Of a stretch of DNA of 64,000 nt, positions 21,295 through 32,344 are shown piece by piece. A program made the position numbers and the translations under genes. Position 1 is the first letter of the stretch, and every line of letters starts with the position of its first letter. The notes under the pieces are model-generated. The model had not been told where the DNA came from and searched no databases. It saw nothing but the letters and a program-made list of their open reading frames with translations. Source of the stretch: Humulus lupulus (Eukaryota > Streptophyta > Magnoliopsida > Rosales > Cannabaceae); NCBI RefSeq assembly GCF_963169125.1, contig NC_084796.1, forward strand, positions 85,581,888-85,645,887, read 5' to 3'.

Positions 21295-22065
21295 TATTGA
21301 CTCGATTTTTTGCCAACAATGAATGGAGAAATCAGAAAATAGAGAGATTAGGCTTTTGCTAAACCGTAACTAGATAAAATAAAAAAAGTATTAGATCACC
21401 CACACTTTTTACATGGTTCAGTGGTTAAAATCCACCTAGTCCACGAGTCACTCTTATTAATCTGTTTGTTTCTCACTATGAAATCGTCTATCACAATTTC
21501 ACCAGAGTTTCAATATACAAAAATGTTCCCCTCTTTCTGTCCAGATTCCCCTATATTTATAAGAAATTATGCCTGGACAGTTTTGGGCAACCGTGGATAA
21601 ATATAATTACATCTATTTTTTATAAACATCCCATTTACATAAATACATTAATGCCTATTTATTCCATGCACTGAATATTGGGTAATAAATACAGAATAAT
21701 ATGTAAGCATTAATGAGTGTATAAGCAATCTCTTAGTCTTTTGGGATCCTTCACTGTGCGTCATGATAAGGTTTCCACGAGATGAACACTTCCTTCGAGC
21801 TGGATGTCGAAGAACTAACCTGAACTAACATGCGTCACATTCAGAGTTTCACGAAGGTGATCTGGCAATCGCACATCTCAAACTAAGTTGTTGGCGTAGG
21901 ATGCGATCTTGAGACTATCTGTTTGTCATAAGCTGTCAAGTCTGACTCGAGCGGCTCACTCCAAAGTCACCTAGATGTTCTATATGTATGCTTTCTTCAT
22001 ACACTTGCCTGCCAGCTATACCCCGTACTGAGTAATTCAATTTGTATTTATTTTGGGGTGCAACA
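21295..22065 (-). repeat. Tat-A 5' LTR
   Basis: It is 771 bp. On the minus strand it begins TGTTGCACCCC and ends GAGTCAATA beside the primer-binding site. A TATAAATATA box lies at 21552-21561 (minus). Apart from the TATTGAC inner end it is not closely similar to the Tat-B LTR, so Tat-A is a different family within the lineage. Confidence 0.82.
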
Positions 22066-22532
22066 AACTCAAACATAAGTTCATGAATACTCAGGATTTA
22101 GACTGATCTACAAATGATCATCTATTATGATAAGAAATAAATATTTATGTCAAACGACAAGTTTATAAAGATAATTAATTCTCATCGGTCCTGTCATATA
22201 TAACCTCAATTATATACAACACATTTACTAAGATGTCTATCCGCATCAGTAATCCGAATCTAGATCACTTGCATCCCGTATGCTTAGTAAACCACACTAG
22301 TAACCATTCATTAAAGAATCCATACTTTAATATGTTACTGACTATTTTATTCATTACATATGATCTTAATTCTCTCGTACTAATACAAGATAATATTCTC
22401 ACGAATGAATAAGGAATTTTCTTGATATTATTATATAATTAATTCAAACATTAATTATAACATTCAAACATAATAAAATTTTACTTTTATATAAATCAAT
22501 AAAATGTCTTTACAAGCTTTTAAGGCATCATG
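22066..22532 (-). repeat. Angela-type LTR fragment
   Basis: This is the inverted counterpart of 18362-18830. On the minus strand it carries GCCTTAAAAGCTTGTAAAG, the start of the LTR, and runs to CTTATGTTTGAGTT, where Tat-A begins. The terminal TGTTAGGATTA is missing at 22532, so this end is truncated against Tat-C. The rest of this LTR would lie beyond the other end of Tat-A, left of the window. Confidence 0.75.
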
Positions 22533-23504
22533 GTCAGTGATGATGGAAAGATGATGGCCATCATGGCTGGAATAAAAGTAAAAGGACCACTATGGTCTGA
22601 TCTAAGAAGAAACACTGTCTACTCGACTAGAGAGTTTCTCAACCGAGCAGATTCATTCATTAAACTAGAATAAGCGATTCAAAATTCCAACAAGGATAAC
22701 CAAGCTAGAATTATTACTGCACCAGCAAAAAACTCTGGTGCAAATTCTAACCAAAACCAGACAACCAATGGTAATGGGAATAAGAATAACCCAACTGTTG
22801 TGGGGACTCCTGATGCACCAGCCCAACCATTGTTACCAGCCCCTATAGTAGGGCGACTAGACATGATTTGTGGGGGACCGCACCTAGCTGGCGATAGCAT
22901 AAATGCTCTAGAACGATATGCCCGAATGCTACACTGTGAACCTAGTTATGACTTATTGGCCATCAAGGGGCATACTCCCAAAATGTCTCATTACAAATGC
23001 AAACCTATTACATTCACCGAGGAAGAAGCCAACCACGTCAGGATCCCACACAACGATCCATTAGTAATTGAGGCACATATTGCTTATATGATTGTTGCTC
23101 GAACAATGGTTGATCATGGCTCTTCAGTTAACATTCTTTTTAAGACCACTCTTGAAAGAATGAAACTTGTAGTTCGAGATCTCAAGCTTTGCACACAAAC
23201 CTCATATGGTTTCACTGGAGAAGGAATAAATCCAACAAGGACAATTAGAATGGCTGTTACAGTTAGAGATGAAACAAAGAACAACACAGTTATGGCCACC
23301 TTTGTTGTGGTCGACCTTCCCACAACATTCAATGCCTTGCTTGGAAGGCCTATACTTATTGATTTGTGAGCAACCACGTCCATTTTCATCTAACAATGAA
23401 GGTCCCAACCAATGCTGGGATAAGATGTGTTAAAGGAAACAAAAGGGAAGTTGAAGAATGTTATAATTCTTCCATCACTACTGCCAAGAAAGACCTAGTC
23501 ACAC
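22533..23504 (+). pseudogene. Tat-C gag end and aspartic protease
   Basis: 22533-22670 reads VSDDGKMMAIMAGIK, the end of the gag domain, then one stop. 22675-23369 continues through an Asn-rich linker to GRLDMICGGPHLAGDS, which in Tat-B lies after the zinc knuckle. The nucleocapsid part is therefore missing here. The protease follows with RTMVDHGSSVNILF (DHG at the active site), YGFTGEGINPT and LPTTFNALLGRPIL. After a stop and frameshift near 23370-23390 the reading goes on as KVPTNAGIRCVKGNKREVEECYN. At 23505 it is cut by the Angela LTR. A 3' continuation is at 41181. Confidence 0.82.
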
Positions 23505-25129
23505 TGTGAATCTTCTATTTTCTTCACAGTCTTCCAATGTATCCTTAGAATCACCTAGACTAGTGTGGGCAATTATCAACACATGAGATAGACACAGAGA
23601 GAAGAAGTGATAATAGCAAATAGGCTTAGAAAATGACTTATGTTTAGAGAGAATCTAAAAGTATCAGAAAATCAGTGTCTGTCATCTTTCTAACTTCTCT
23701 CTAAGCACTCCTTTTATAGACTCAATTAAGCCATTTAATTTAATTAAAAATAAATAAAATAATAGTCATTTTAAAGCCCTAGGTCGAAATTATCATGGTC
23801 TTTAGGCCCGTGAAATTTCCCATTTGATTATATGCCCATTGGACTTAAAATCAAGGCCTGCATTATTTTCTATTGATTTAATTAATTAAATAATTATTTA
23901 AATCCTTTATCAAATTAAGTATTTATAATTTGAACCTTGATTTAAACTTATTTATTAAATTAGATACCAATTTATCTTAATTAATAAATCTGCCATGATT
24001 TCTCTTTTCTTCTGAAAAATACATAACTCTGTAAAACTATGCAAAATTGAGCTGGTCAACTTTGATAATTCTAATTGATAATTAAATCAATTAATTGAGA
24101 CTATCTAGATGATTTTATCCAAGGTACAATGGGGACCATGGGCCTATGAAATAAAGCTCCAATAAGTTATCATAAATCTAACAAGTAAATTTACTAACTT
24201 ATTAATTCCACGTGACTCCACTATAGACTCGGAATTGCACTCTTGAATTCATAGAACGCTCTATAACAAATATAGATACGCTATTAATTATCCATTGTTA
24301 CAACCACAATTGTCACTCAATCCTCTACAGATTGTCTACAATGAGATAGGACTAAAATACTGTTTTAACCCTCATTGTATTTTATCCTTAAAACACTTAG
24401 TTCCTTGTAAATGATATTTCAGTAAACTAATTTAATTACTGAAATGAGATCTCTATCATTTAACACCTTGAACCAAACTAAAAGGAAACCATCGTTTCAC
24501 TTCTTCATTAGAAGCTATAGATGTTCATATCTATGATTAACACTCCCCCTCAATTATACTACCGAGTTCCCTAGATGTAAGTATGGGCTAGTCCGTAGGG
24601 TAAGCGGGTAACGAACAAGTCAAAGAACTCAAATAATACAATCAGTTAGAATACTAACCACTCATAATTGAGATTGAATTGACCTATGGTCAACTATATG
24701 ATATGAGTAGAATAGATAATAATGGTATGTTTACTTATCAACTGTCAATATCGGTCCTGTCCAATGTAACAAATACATCTGATCTTATCTACTTTGCTAA
24801 TGTTCTGGAAAGAACATAACTCTGTAATGTGTAAGTAGATGATATCATAGATTGGCAAGTCAGTGTAAATCATGTGCACTGACTAATCTTAGGACTAACT
24901 TATTTTGAACATATAATTATATTTATATTCCACTGTGATTACGTCACTATAAATAAGATTAGCTATATGCTTGGGATTTAATATAAGTTTATATTAAAAA
25001 AATAAACATGAAAATAAAACATGTGAGCAAAGTGATTAGTCAAGTCAAAAAAATACTTCTATTATTTTATTGATAATAAAATGAGATTACAAAGAATTTG
25101 GATTTTAATTAGGGCATAAAACCCCAACA
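23505..25129 (-). repeat. Angela element 3' LTR
   Basis: It is 1625 bp. The minus strand starts TGTTGGGGTTTTATGCCC and ends GAAGATTCACA. A TATAAAAG box is at 23711-23718 (minus). Long LTRs are usual in this lineage. The left flank CACAC is Tat-C sequence; its duplicate should have followed the lost 5' LTR. Confidence 0.85.
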
Positions 25130-25145
25130 TACTCCCACTTGCACT
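25130..25145 (-). other. Angela polypurine tract
   Basis: The minus strand reads GCAAGTGGGAGTA directly before the 3' LTR. This resembles the polypurine tract I recall for BARE-1-like elements. Confidence 0.75.
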
Positions 25146-25153
25146 AATTGAAA

Positions 25154-26287
25154 CTAATACCTTAATTCTACTAATCCCATTTCCTTGATATGCTTATCAA
25201 ATGTAGCTTCTGGTAGTGTCTTTGTAAACGGGTCCGCAAGATTGTCTTCAGTTGCAATCTTCATAACCTTCACATCTCCCCTGGCCACATATTCTCGAAT
25301 AATGTGATACTTCCTTTCTATATGCTTACTCCTCTTGTGACTTCAAGGTTCTTTCGAGTTGGCTATCGCTCCTGTATTGTCACAAAACGACACAAGTGGT
25401 TTATCCATTTCTGGAATAACACCAAGATCCGAATAGAACTTTTTTAGCCAGACTATTTTCTTAGCTGCTTCTGACACGACTATGTACTCAGCCTCCATGG
25501 TGGAATCTGAGATTGCAGACTGCTTTACGCTTCTCCAAATCACAGCTCCACCCCCAAGAGTAAACACCATTCCAGAAGTAGACTTCTTGTCATCGACATC
25601 AGTCTGAATATCTGAATCGGTGTAGCCTACAGGGTTCAGAACAACACCCTTGTAGACTAACATATAATCCCTAGTCCATCTCAAATACTTCAGAATATGC
25701 TTAACTGTTATCCAATGTTCCAGTCTTGGGTTTGACTGATACCTGCTCACTACTCCCACTGCATTGCAGATGTCTAGTCTAGTACACAACATGGCATACA
25801 TCAAACTTCCAACTGCAGATGCGTAAGGAACTTTTCTCATTGCATCTTCCTCTTCAGGAGTCTGGGAAGACTGCTTCTTTGAAAGATGAATTCCATGGCG
25901 GGACGGTAGACGTCCTTTCTTGGAATTTGTCATTGAGAAACGTTCAAGCACTTTATATATGTAAGTTGCTTGAGATAGAGGTAAGATTCCGTTCTTTCTA
26001 TCCCTGGTGATCTGGATACCTAGAACATAACTTGCTTCACCCAAATCCTTCATCTGGAATTGAGTGCTCAGCCAATTCTTCATATCTGATAATTTATTAA
26101 CATTGTTTCCAAGGAGTAAGATATCATCTACATAAAGAACCAGAAATACCACTATTTGATTTGCCTTCAGTTGGTAAACACAGGGCTCATCAATATTTTG
26201 TTCAAAGCCATAGGTTTTGATTATTTCATCAAACCTAAGATTCCAGGAACGAGAAGCTTGCTTAAGTCCATAGATGGACCTATTCAA
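25154..26287 (-). CDS. Angela reverse transcriptase C-terminal half and RNase H
   Basis: An open segment of 314 residues (26287-25343) starts in the palm domain (SIYGLKQASRSWNLRFDE). It contains the catalytic LVLYVDDILLLGNN, then RFSMTNSKKG, YASAVGSLMYAM and RYQSNPRLEHW. RNase H follows, with YTDSDIQTDVDDKKSTSG and ISDSTMEAEYIVVSEAAK giving its aspartate and glutamate, and FCDNTGAIA the next aspartate. A single TGA at 25340 (after NSKEP) interrupts it. The same frame continues through HIERKYHIIREYV and a DPFTKTLP-type tail to a TAG at 25154-25156. Residues of both active sites look intact in this half. Confidence 0.9.
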
Positions 26288-27013
26288 CTTGCAAACTTTT
26301 CCTTCTTGTCCAGATACTTTAAATCCTTCTGGCTAATCCATATAAATGACTTTGTCAAGCTTTCCATTAAGAAAAGCTGTCTTGACGTCTATTTTCCAGA
26401 TCTCATAGTCGAGAGCGGCTGCTATGGATAGGAGGATGCAAATGGATTTGAGCATGGCTACCGGACTAAAAGTTTCCTCATAGTCCACGCCTTCTCTTTG
26501 GGTATAACCCTTTGCCACTAATCGAGCTTTATAAGTCTCGATATTTCCATCAACACCTCGTTTCTTCTTATAGATCTACTTGCACCCAATGGCCCTAAAG
26601 TCACTAGGTGCTTCCACAAGATCCCAGACAGAATTTGAGTACATGTACTCCATTTCCTGTTTCAGGGCTTCGAGCCATAGTTCCTTTTCAAGGCTAGCCA
26701 TTGCCTGTTTGAAAGACAACGGATCACCATCACTAGTGTCACCAACAACCATATTGGTTTCACCATCCAAACCATAGCGAACTTGGTTCCTAGAAACCCT
26801 CCCACTACAACGAGGCTCCATGACTGTTTGCTCAGGAATAGTGGTACTTTCTTCATTTAAATCGACTTGCGTCGATTGGACATGCGTTGATGACGATTGA
26901 ACATTGGTTGGAGTCAATTCTTTAACCATCTCCTCTAAAACTACTTTGTTGCGAGGGTTAAAGTTCTGGACATAGTCATTTTCCATAAAAGTAGCATTTG
27001 TAGAAGTAAACAC
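26288..27013 (-). pseudogene. Angela integrase-RT linker and RT N-terminal part
   Basis: 27013-26576 is the C-terminal integrase and linker segment: SGRVSRNQVRYG, DPLSFKQAMASLEKELWLEALKQEMEYM and SNSVWDLVEAPSDFRAIGCK, the usual lead into copia reverse transcriptase. A stop follows. 26518-26333 continues with [19 protein letters not shown] and [19 protein letters not shown], the first RT aspartate block, then a stop at KVIYMD. The family would continue without interruption into SIYGLKQ at 26287. Confidence 0.85.
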
Positions 27014-28025
27014 TTTCTTTCTGAATGACTATAGAAAATTCCACCCCGAGTACCTTTAGGATAGCCAACAAACATGCAAACTTCAGTTCGCGGTTCTATC
27101 TTTCCCTCTTTTTTCCTCAGGACGTGAGTGGGACACCCTCAGATTCTATAATGGCGCAAACTAGGTTTACGACCATTCCAGCGTTCTAAAGGTGTTTTGG
27201 GGATTGATTTAGAGGGCACGACATTGAGAATGTCATTTACGGTTTCAATTGCATGTCCCCAGAATGAAGTTGGTAGAGTTGAGTAACTAAGCATGCATCT
27301 AACCATTTCCAATAAAGTTCTGTTCCGGCGTTCCGCTACACCATTTTGTTGCAAAGTACCTGGGGCAGTAAGTTGTGATAAAATCCCAAGTTCAGTTAAA
27401 TGATCTTGGAACTGCATATCCAAATATTCTCCACCCCTATCAGATCGTAAGATCTTTAACGTTTTACCTAATTGGTTCTAAGCCATTGCTAGGAATTCCT
27501 GAAACTTTGAAAATGTTTCTAATTTCCTATGCATTAGGTAAAGACATGAGTATCTAGAGTAATCATCAATGAAAGTGACGAAATACTCAAAACCACCCTT
27601 GGCTTGTACATTCAAAGGTCCGCAAACATCTGAATGCACAAGACCAAGTGGTTCTTTGGCCCTATCACCCTTTTCAGAGAATGGACGCTTGGTCAGTTTG
27701 CCTTCTAGACAAGATTCACCGGTAATTCACCTAAGGTGAGTTCCCTCAAAGGTTCATCCTTTGTAAGTCTTTGAATCCTATCATAGCCAATGTGACCTAG
27801 TCTCAAGTGCCATAAATATGTCATATTATTGTTATCGGTTTTTTGACGTTTATTGGTCCTAGGTTTAGCTACTTTGAATAAATCATTGTTAAGAGCGAGG
27901 GGTTCGTTAGGTCCTAGAATATAAAGCCCGTTTTCCAAACATGCAATACACAATTGTGACCCATTGAAGGAAATAGATATATTAGAACTTGTGAAAGTCA
28001 TAACAAATTGTTCTAATTGCAACAT
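27014..28025 (-). pseudogene. Angela pre-integrase domain and integrase
   Basis: 28025-27705 holds the pre-integrase zinc region with TYLWHLRLGHIGYDRIQRL (HxxxxH part). After a frame break the core is readable on the minus strand as LGLVHSDVCGP (first aspartate), LRSDRGGEY (second) and GVAERRNRTLLEMVRCM (glutamate, in 27423-27139). The D,D,E residues are therefore present but split among frames by stops near 27425, 27480 and 27700. Downstream, FWGHAIETVNDILNVVPSKS and TPLERWNGRKPSL match the C-terminal integrase region of copia elements. Confidence 0.85.
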
Positions 28026-28102
28026 GGAAACTGAAATTAAATTTCTACTAAAATCCAGAATAAAAAATACATCTTTTAAAATTAAAAATTTATTTATGAA
28101 CT

Positions 28103-28411
28103 TCAGACGAGCTCTTTCTCAACGTTGAGTTGAGCACGAACGTGCAGACACGGTGTCATCCGAGAATTTACGATGCCATCACGAACATGCAGAGACAGTG
28201 CTATCCAAGCATTTACGGTACCATCACGAGCATTGATGGTGCCATCACTAATGTGCGGACACGGTGCTCGTTCTAGGGATTCCTCAATCATGACGAATTC
28301 AGAGTTGTCACCAATCATCTCTATGTTGATATTCTGCTTCCAATTAAGAAAGTTTTCTCCAGTGAGTTTCTCCATCGAAAGTTGAGAAACGATGGGAGTA
28401 GACACAGACAC
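28103..28411 (-). pseudogene. Angela gag N-terminus, truncated, with inserted repeats
   Basis: The minus strand reads STPIVSQLSMEKLTGENF, LNWKQNINIEMIGDNSEFVM, the start of Angela gag. After EESLERAP the reading enters a direct repeat (45-bp unit, about 28135-28260) that is not gag. The next recognisable coding is the pre-integrase at 28025, so the rest of gag, the zinc knuckle and protease are deleted. The open frame begins with a GTG. The first in-frame ATG is in SMEKL, or the true start was upstream and is lost. Confidence 0.7.
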
Positions 28412-30450
28412 TACTTAGCTTAAAACTACAAATTATCAATAAAATAGAAATCAATCACATTTGCTCAATAAAACTTCTATTCACACAAATTTCAAGAAAT
28501 AGCACAACATATACCAAAAATATGTTAGATATGAGAAAAAAATACCAAAAACAATTATATCTCTATTTCTTTAGGTTTTTAACTAATCTATGATATCCTT
28601 GTCTCGGTTGGCGAGAGTAAAAAATATCACTAGTAAAATAGAGCTGTAAACTCATTTAATAATGGACACCACTATTAACAACCTACTATTCGATCAAAAT
28701 AAGAAAACAAAATCTCTTATTTTATGAGCTAGACCCATGGTTTCAATAATCATATATTTGGTCCTAGTAGTCACCATAAGGGTGAGTCTAGTAGAATTTG
28801 ACCTATAATTATCTATCTTTCGAAATCTAACCTTGTCAAAATAACTACTGAACACCTTCCGTAGGGGGACGAATGAAAGTGTCTCGAGGCCCCATTAAGC
28901 TATTGACTATGTTAAACCAACGGTAGAGATCGAATACAATTCTTAAAATAAGCTCATTATAAAATTAAAAATAGTATTTTTATTATTTATTTTTAGAAAA
29001 TTAATGACTATGGTTTTCCAAAAAAAAATTAAACAGATTAAATTTTTTAAAACCAAAGTCCTATAATTTCCTATTAATTCTAAAGTGTCACATTGCAACA
29101 AATTCAATTAATTTAGAATTAATTTGTTGCTAATCAATATTTAGGTTTAACTAATATAATGAACCTATACAATTAAGTCCAACTCAGGTAAATGGGCCTT
29201 AACAATTGGGCTTGTATGGAGGAGGGATGGGTTCAGTATGTCGTTACCACTACAAAGGCCCCCTGTCTTCCATACAAGGTCCAAAAGACAGGAATTTAAA
29301 CCTTTGTTTTATTAATTGTTATTAATTGATTAGGTCCACTATAGTCATGGAAAGCAAATGGGCCTTCACAAGTGGAATCACCCACAAGAGAGGAATTTAA
29401 ACTTTACATTTTCTAATGGGCCTAAATAAAACCTATCATTTTATGAATATTTTATTTGGAAAAATACCATATATCTAACAAACATATGGGCCACTATATG
29501 CATCTAAGCCCAATTGCAAAAATGCCACATATAGTGCAAACAGACATGTTATAATTGGATATGCCTAATCATGTTACTATATGAGCAATTCTATGAATTT
29601 ATGCAAAAAAAACCACAATTAATTTCATTTGTGAAAATACCACAATTAATTATCTGGAATTTTTCAAAAAATTCAAATTAATTAAATTTTTACAAAAAAT
29701 AAGTCAATTTAAATTAAATTTATCAACAATTAACAATAGTTAATTTAAATTTCATTTATCAACAATCAACTTTGTTTAGGTTAATTTGAAAAAAATATTA
29801 ATTTAATTTAAATAGGATTTATCAACAATTAACCAAAGTTAATTTAAATCTCATTTATAAAATAAAATATTTTATTAATTGGCTGGAAAAAAAATGATAT
29901 TTGTCAAAATTTAACCAATTTTAAATTTTAAAATCAATATCTTAACTATTTTCCAAAATATCTTGTGTTGTTATAACTATTAGCTAATATTTTAACCATT
30001 AAGAAAATAAATAGTTATAACAATCCTAAAATATCTCAAAATAGTTAAACAAATTCAAATATCCATAAAAATATCTAACTAACAATATTCAAATTTAAAA
30101 TAATTTAAATATTAAAAACTATAGAATAAAAAGATATTTATATTTTCAAATAAAGATTTAATAAAAAAAATCAAGAATTTAAATGAAAATATCTTAAATA
30201 CCTGATATCATAATTCTAATATTTTAATATATTAAAAGATTTAAAATTAAGTTGTTAGTCTATTTTTAAATTTGAATTTGAATCTTTGTAGAAAATATCT
30301 AATTATTTAAATCTCAACTAACAAAAATATCTTATTTTTTAAAAACAATTTTAAATACAAAACAAATATAATATTTTTGGCTTTTATTATAAATAATAAA
30401 TATCTACAATTTTAATTTCCTTTAATTTTTTTTAAAAAAATTGGATGAAT
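28412..30450 (-). other. Angela untranslated leader, AT-rich
   Basis: About 2 kb without a convincing gene, upstream of gag on the minus strand. A long leader is what I recall for BARE-1-like elements. It includes a run near 29690-29860 where ATCAACAATTAAC and TTAATTTAAAT words recur three or four times. No TGGTATCAGAGC-type primer-binding site or 5' LTR is seen before the Tekay sequence begins. Confidence 0.55.
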
Positions 30451-31192
30451 AGTACCCGTGGGCATATAACTTGCTTAGATAGCAAGCCCCAAGAATTTTT
30501 ATCATTTTCATGGTTTAGAGTTATAATTTACCCTACCTCGATTAGTAGACAGGGGATATAGATGGGTTATCATATACTACCATATGATTTAACATGCCTC
30601 GATTAGTAGACAGAGGACCTAGATGGTTTATCACATGTCATGTTAATGTGTTAATGTGTTAATGGCCATTAATATTGTAGTCCTATATGATATATGTTTT
30701 TATAGTCATATGTTTTATATTTATGATATAGTCTTATGCTTATGATTTATGATATATGTTGTTAGTAGATTTTCTTTGCTGGGCATTAGGCTCACTCCTT
30801 TATTTTTAGCTTGATGCAGGAAAATGATTATGGAAAGGCGGAAAGATTCATGGCAGCTTGGCTTGTGTGTTAAGGATGAATGGATTAAATGGACTGCGTG
30901 TTGATCATCGAGGATGTCGTTATTTTTAGAGTTTTTTTTAATTATGTTATTATGTTTTGATGTAATTCTGCAATTAGTATTTAAAAAATTAAAGTTTATG
31001 TTTTATATTTTATAAACAATGGGATCCCATACTATATCACATTTTATTTTATATTTTTACCTTATTTTGTATTGGTACAATATTTTGGGTTTTAAATAAA
31101 GTTATGTTATTTCTTAAGTATGTTTCCCAAAATAGTAGTTATGTTTAGTAGATTTAATGGTCTAAGGTTTTAAAAATAGTTGGGTCATTACA
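30451..31192 (+). repeat. Tekay 5' LTR, 3' portion only
   Basis: It matches the last 0.75 kb of 37015-39036, starting at the GGGCATAT block and ending GGGTCATTACA. It retains a 17-bp stretch before the end (TTTTAAAAATAGTTGGG) that is deleted in the 3' copy. Confidence 0.88.
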
Positions 31193-31194
31193 GT

Positions 31195-31206
31195 TGGTAT
31201 CAGAGC
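31195..31206 (+). other. Tekay primer-binding site (initiator tRNA-Met type)
   Basis: TGGTATCAGAGC, two bases inside the 5' LTR, is the standard plant sequence complementary to the 3' end of tRNA-Met. Confidence 0.92.
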
Positions 31207-31344
31207 AACAATTCATATGCATGAAGTTCTCCTTGATACACACGCACAAGCTCCGAATCTAACCGCCAATGTAAGTATTTATGTTTATTATGCTTATGTT
31301 TATGTTTACAGCTAACGTTTTAGCCCTTATGTTTTTAGTTAAGA

Positions 31345-31813
31345 ATGGATGGAGCCTTGACCTATGAGGATATCCTAGTCATTAAGACATTAAAAAGGAT
31401 TAGAGAGCCAAGGAATACCGTAGGAGTGTTAGAAAAAATCACTCGGAGATTGATTTTATTCCACAAGGAGATAGTTCACCTCCAAACTACTAAGCAAATT
31501 ATGATGAGAGCTACGGAGCAATATGTCTTAGTAATTAGGCTTTTTTAAAGATTTTCCTTCTGTAATTTCAACATTAGAAGAAATATGGGAGACTATAGAT
31601 GATGAAGATGATCTACCGGTAGCCATGAGATATTATTTTCTCATACTTAGGTTAACCTCTAAGTTGGAATTTCAATTCACTAATGAGCAAAAACATAGAA
31701 TCTTTATGAATCTTCCTCGAGGAAATTTTGAGGCTCAAGATAATGATGATTATGAGGAGATAGATGATAATATGTTAGATGAAAGGTCAGATGTAGAAGA
31801 TCCTGATTTTTAG
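31345..31813 (+). CDS. Unrecognised leader ORF upstream of Tekay gag (one frameshift)
   Basis: The ATG at 31345 opens MDGALTYEDILVIKTLKRI and runs 67 codons to a stop at 31546. At a T-run near 31542 a one-base shift gives continuous reading KDFPSVISTLEEIWETIDDED through DLPVAMRYYFLILRLTSKL to an acidic tail (DERSDVEDPDF) and a TAG at 31811. The total would be about 155 residues. It has amphipathic charged segments and an acidic C-terminus, but no domain I know. It lies between the primer-binding site and gag, where most gypsy elements have only leader. Family function unknown. That it is coding is inference from frame continuity. Confidence 0.5.
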
Positions 31814-32344
31814 ATTCACCCTAGTTATGATAGTTTATTTATTTACTTATTATCTTTGCATTTATGATTGTACTTAGTGAAAACATTTTTTCCAAATGAA
31901 TATTATTGTTATTTTTTGAATGACATGTATGAGTTTGATTTTTTATCTTACAATCATAATAAATAATGACCAAGTTCGGTGAGGGTGGATACAAATCAAT
32001 GGATCGGGTTCTATATTGAGAGTTAGGGGGTCATAGTAGTGGGAACAATTTTACTGATCCCAGCCCTCCCTCAATATGGTTACCTTTGGAACAACAACGA
32101 GTTTCGAGCCTGAGAATTAAGTCATATAGGATGATTAGAAACACACTTAGAAAATAATAAAGATGGTTTATTTTTCTAAGTATAGAAACACACCGTAATT
32201 ATAAAGAAGGATTATATAATTTTTTTTCATAAGAAATCATAATTAATAGGTCCAAGTTATGTTTGCTTAGATTAAGTTTTGCCTTAGAGCCTATTAGGGT
32301 AAGTTCTAACATGCTTTTTCTCGACTGTTAGAACTTTGCTGAAA
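31814..32344 (+). other. Tekay leader between the upstream ORF and gag
   Basis: About 530 bp with no convincing coding. It holds the remaining untranslated leader, ending in TTTGCTGAAAATG at the gag start. Confidence 0.45.

Larger units (their letters stand above)
1..22065 (-). mobile_element. Tat-A: degenerate Ty3/gypsy Tat-type retrotransposon, interrupted, 3' end outside window
   Basis: Reading right to left, the element runs 5' LTR (21295-22065), primer-binding site, gag (21210 to 20394, 18361 to 18064, 4299 to about 3280), protease, reverse transcriptase, archaeal-type RNase H, and the start of integrase at position 1. The 3' LTR must lie left of the window. Gag is split by two Angela-type solo LTRs, the first of which holds the whole Tat-B element. 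Tat assignment rests on the second RNase H between the gypsy RNase H and integrase and on similarity to Tat-B. Stops and frameshifts in every domain make it an old, non-autonomous copy. Its right end lies inside another Angela LTR (22066-22532), so it is itself an insertion; the expected duplication there would be AACTC, but the other copy is off-window. Confidence 0.85.
23505..30450 (-). mobile_element. Angela-type Ty1/copia retrotransposon, 5' LTR missing
   Basis: Minus-strand order is a leader (30450-28412), a gag remnant (28411-28103), pre-integrase and integrase, reverse transcriptase and RNase H (28025-25154), polypurine tract, and 3' LTR (25129-23505). This is copia order, with integrase before reverse transcriptase. 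The RT/RNase H sequence (QASRSWNLRF, LVLYVDDILLLGNN, AEYIVVSEAAK) and the LTR start TGTTGGGGTTTTATGCCC place it in the Angela/BARE-1 lineage. The 5' LTR and primer-binding site are absent; the leader is abutted by a truncated Tekay LTR at about 30450. Most of gag and all of protease are deleted, so it is non-autonomous. Confidence 0.88.
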
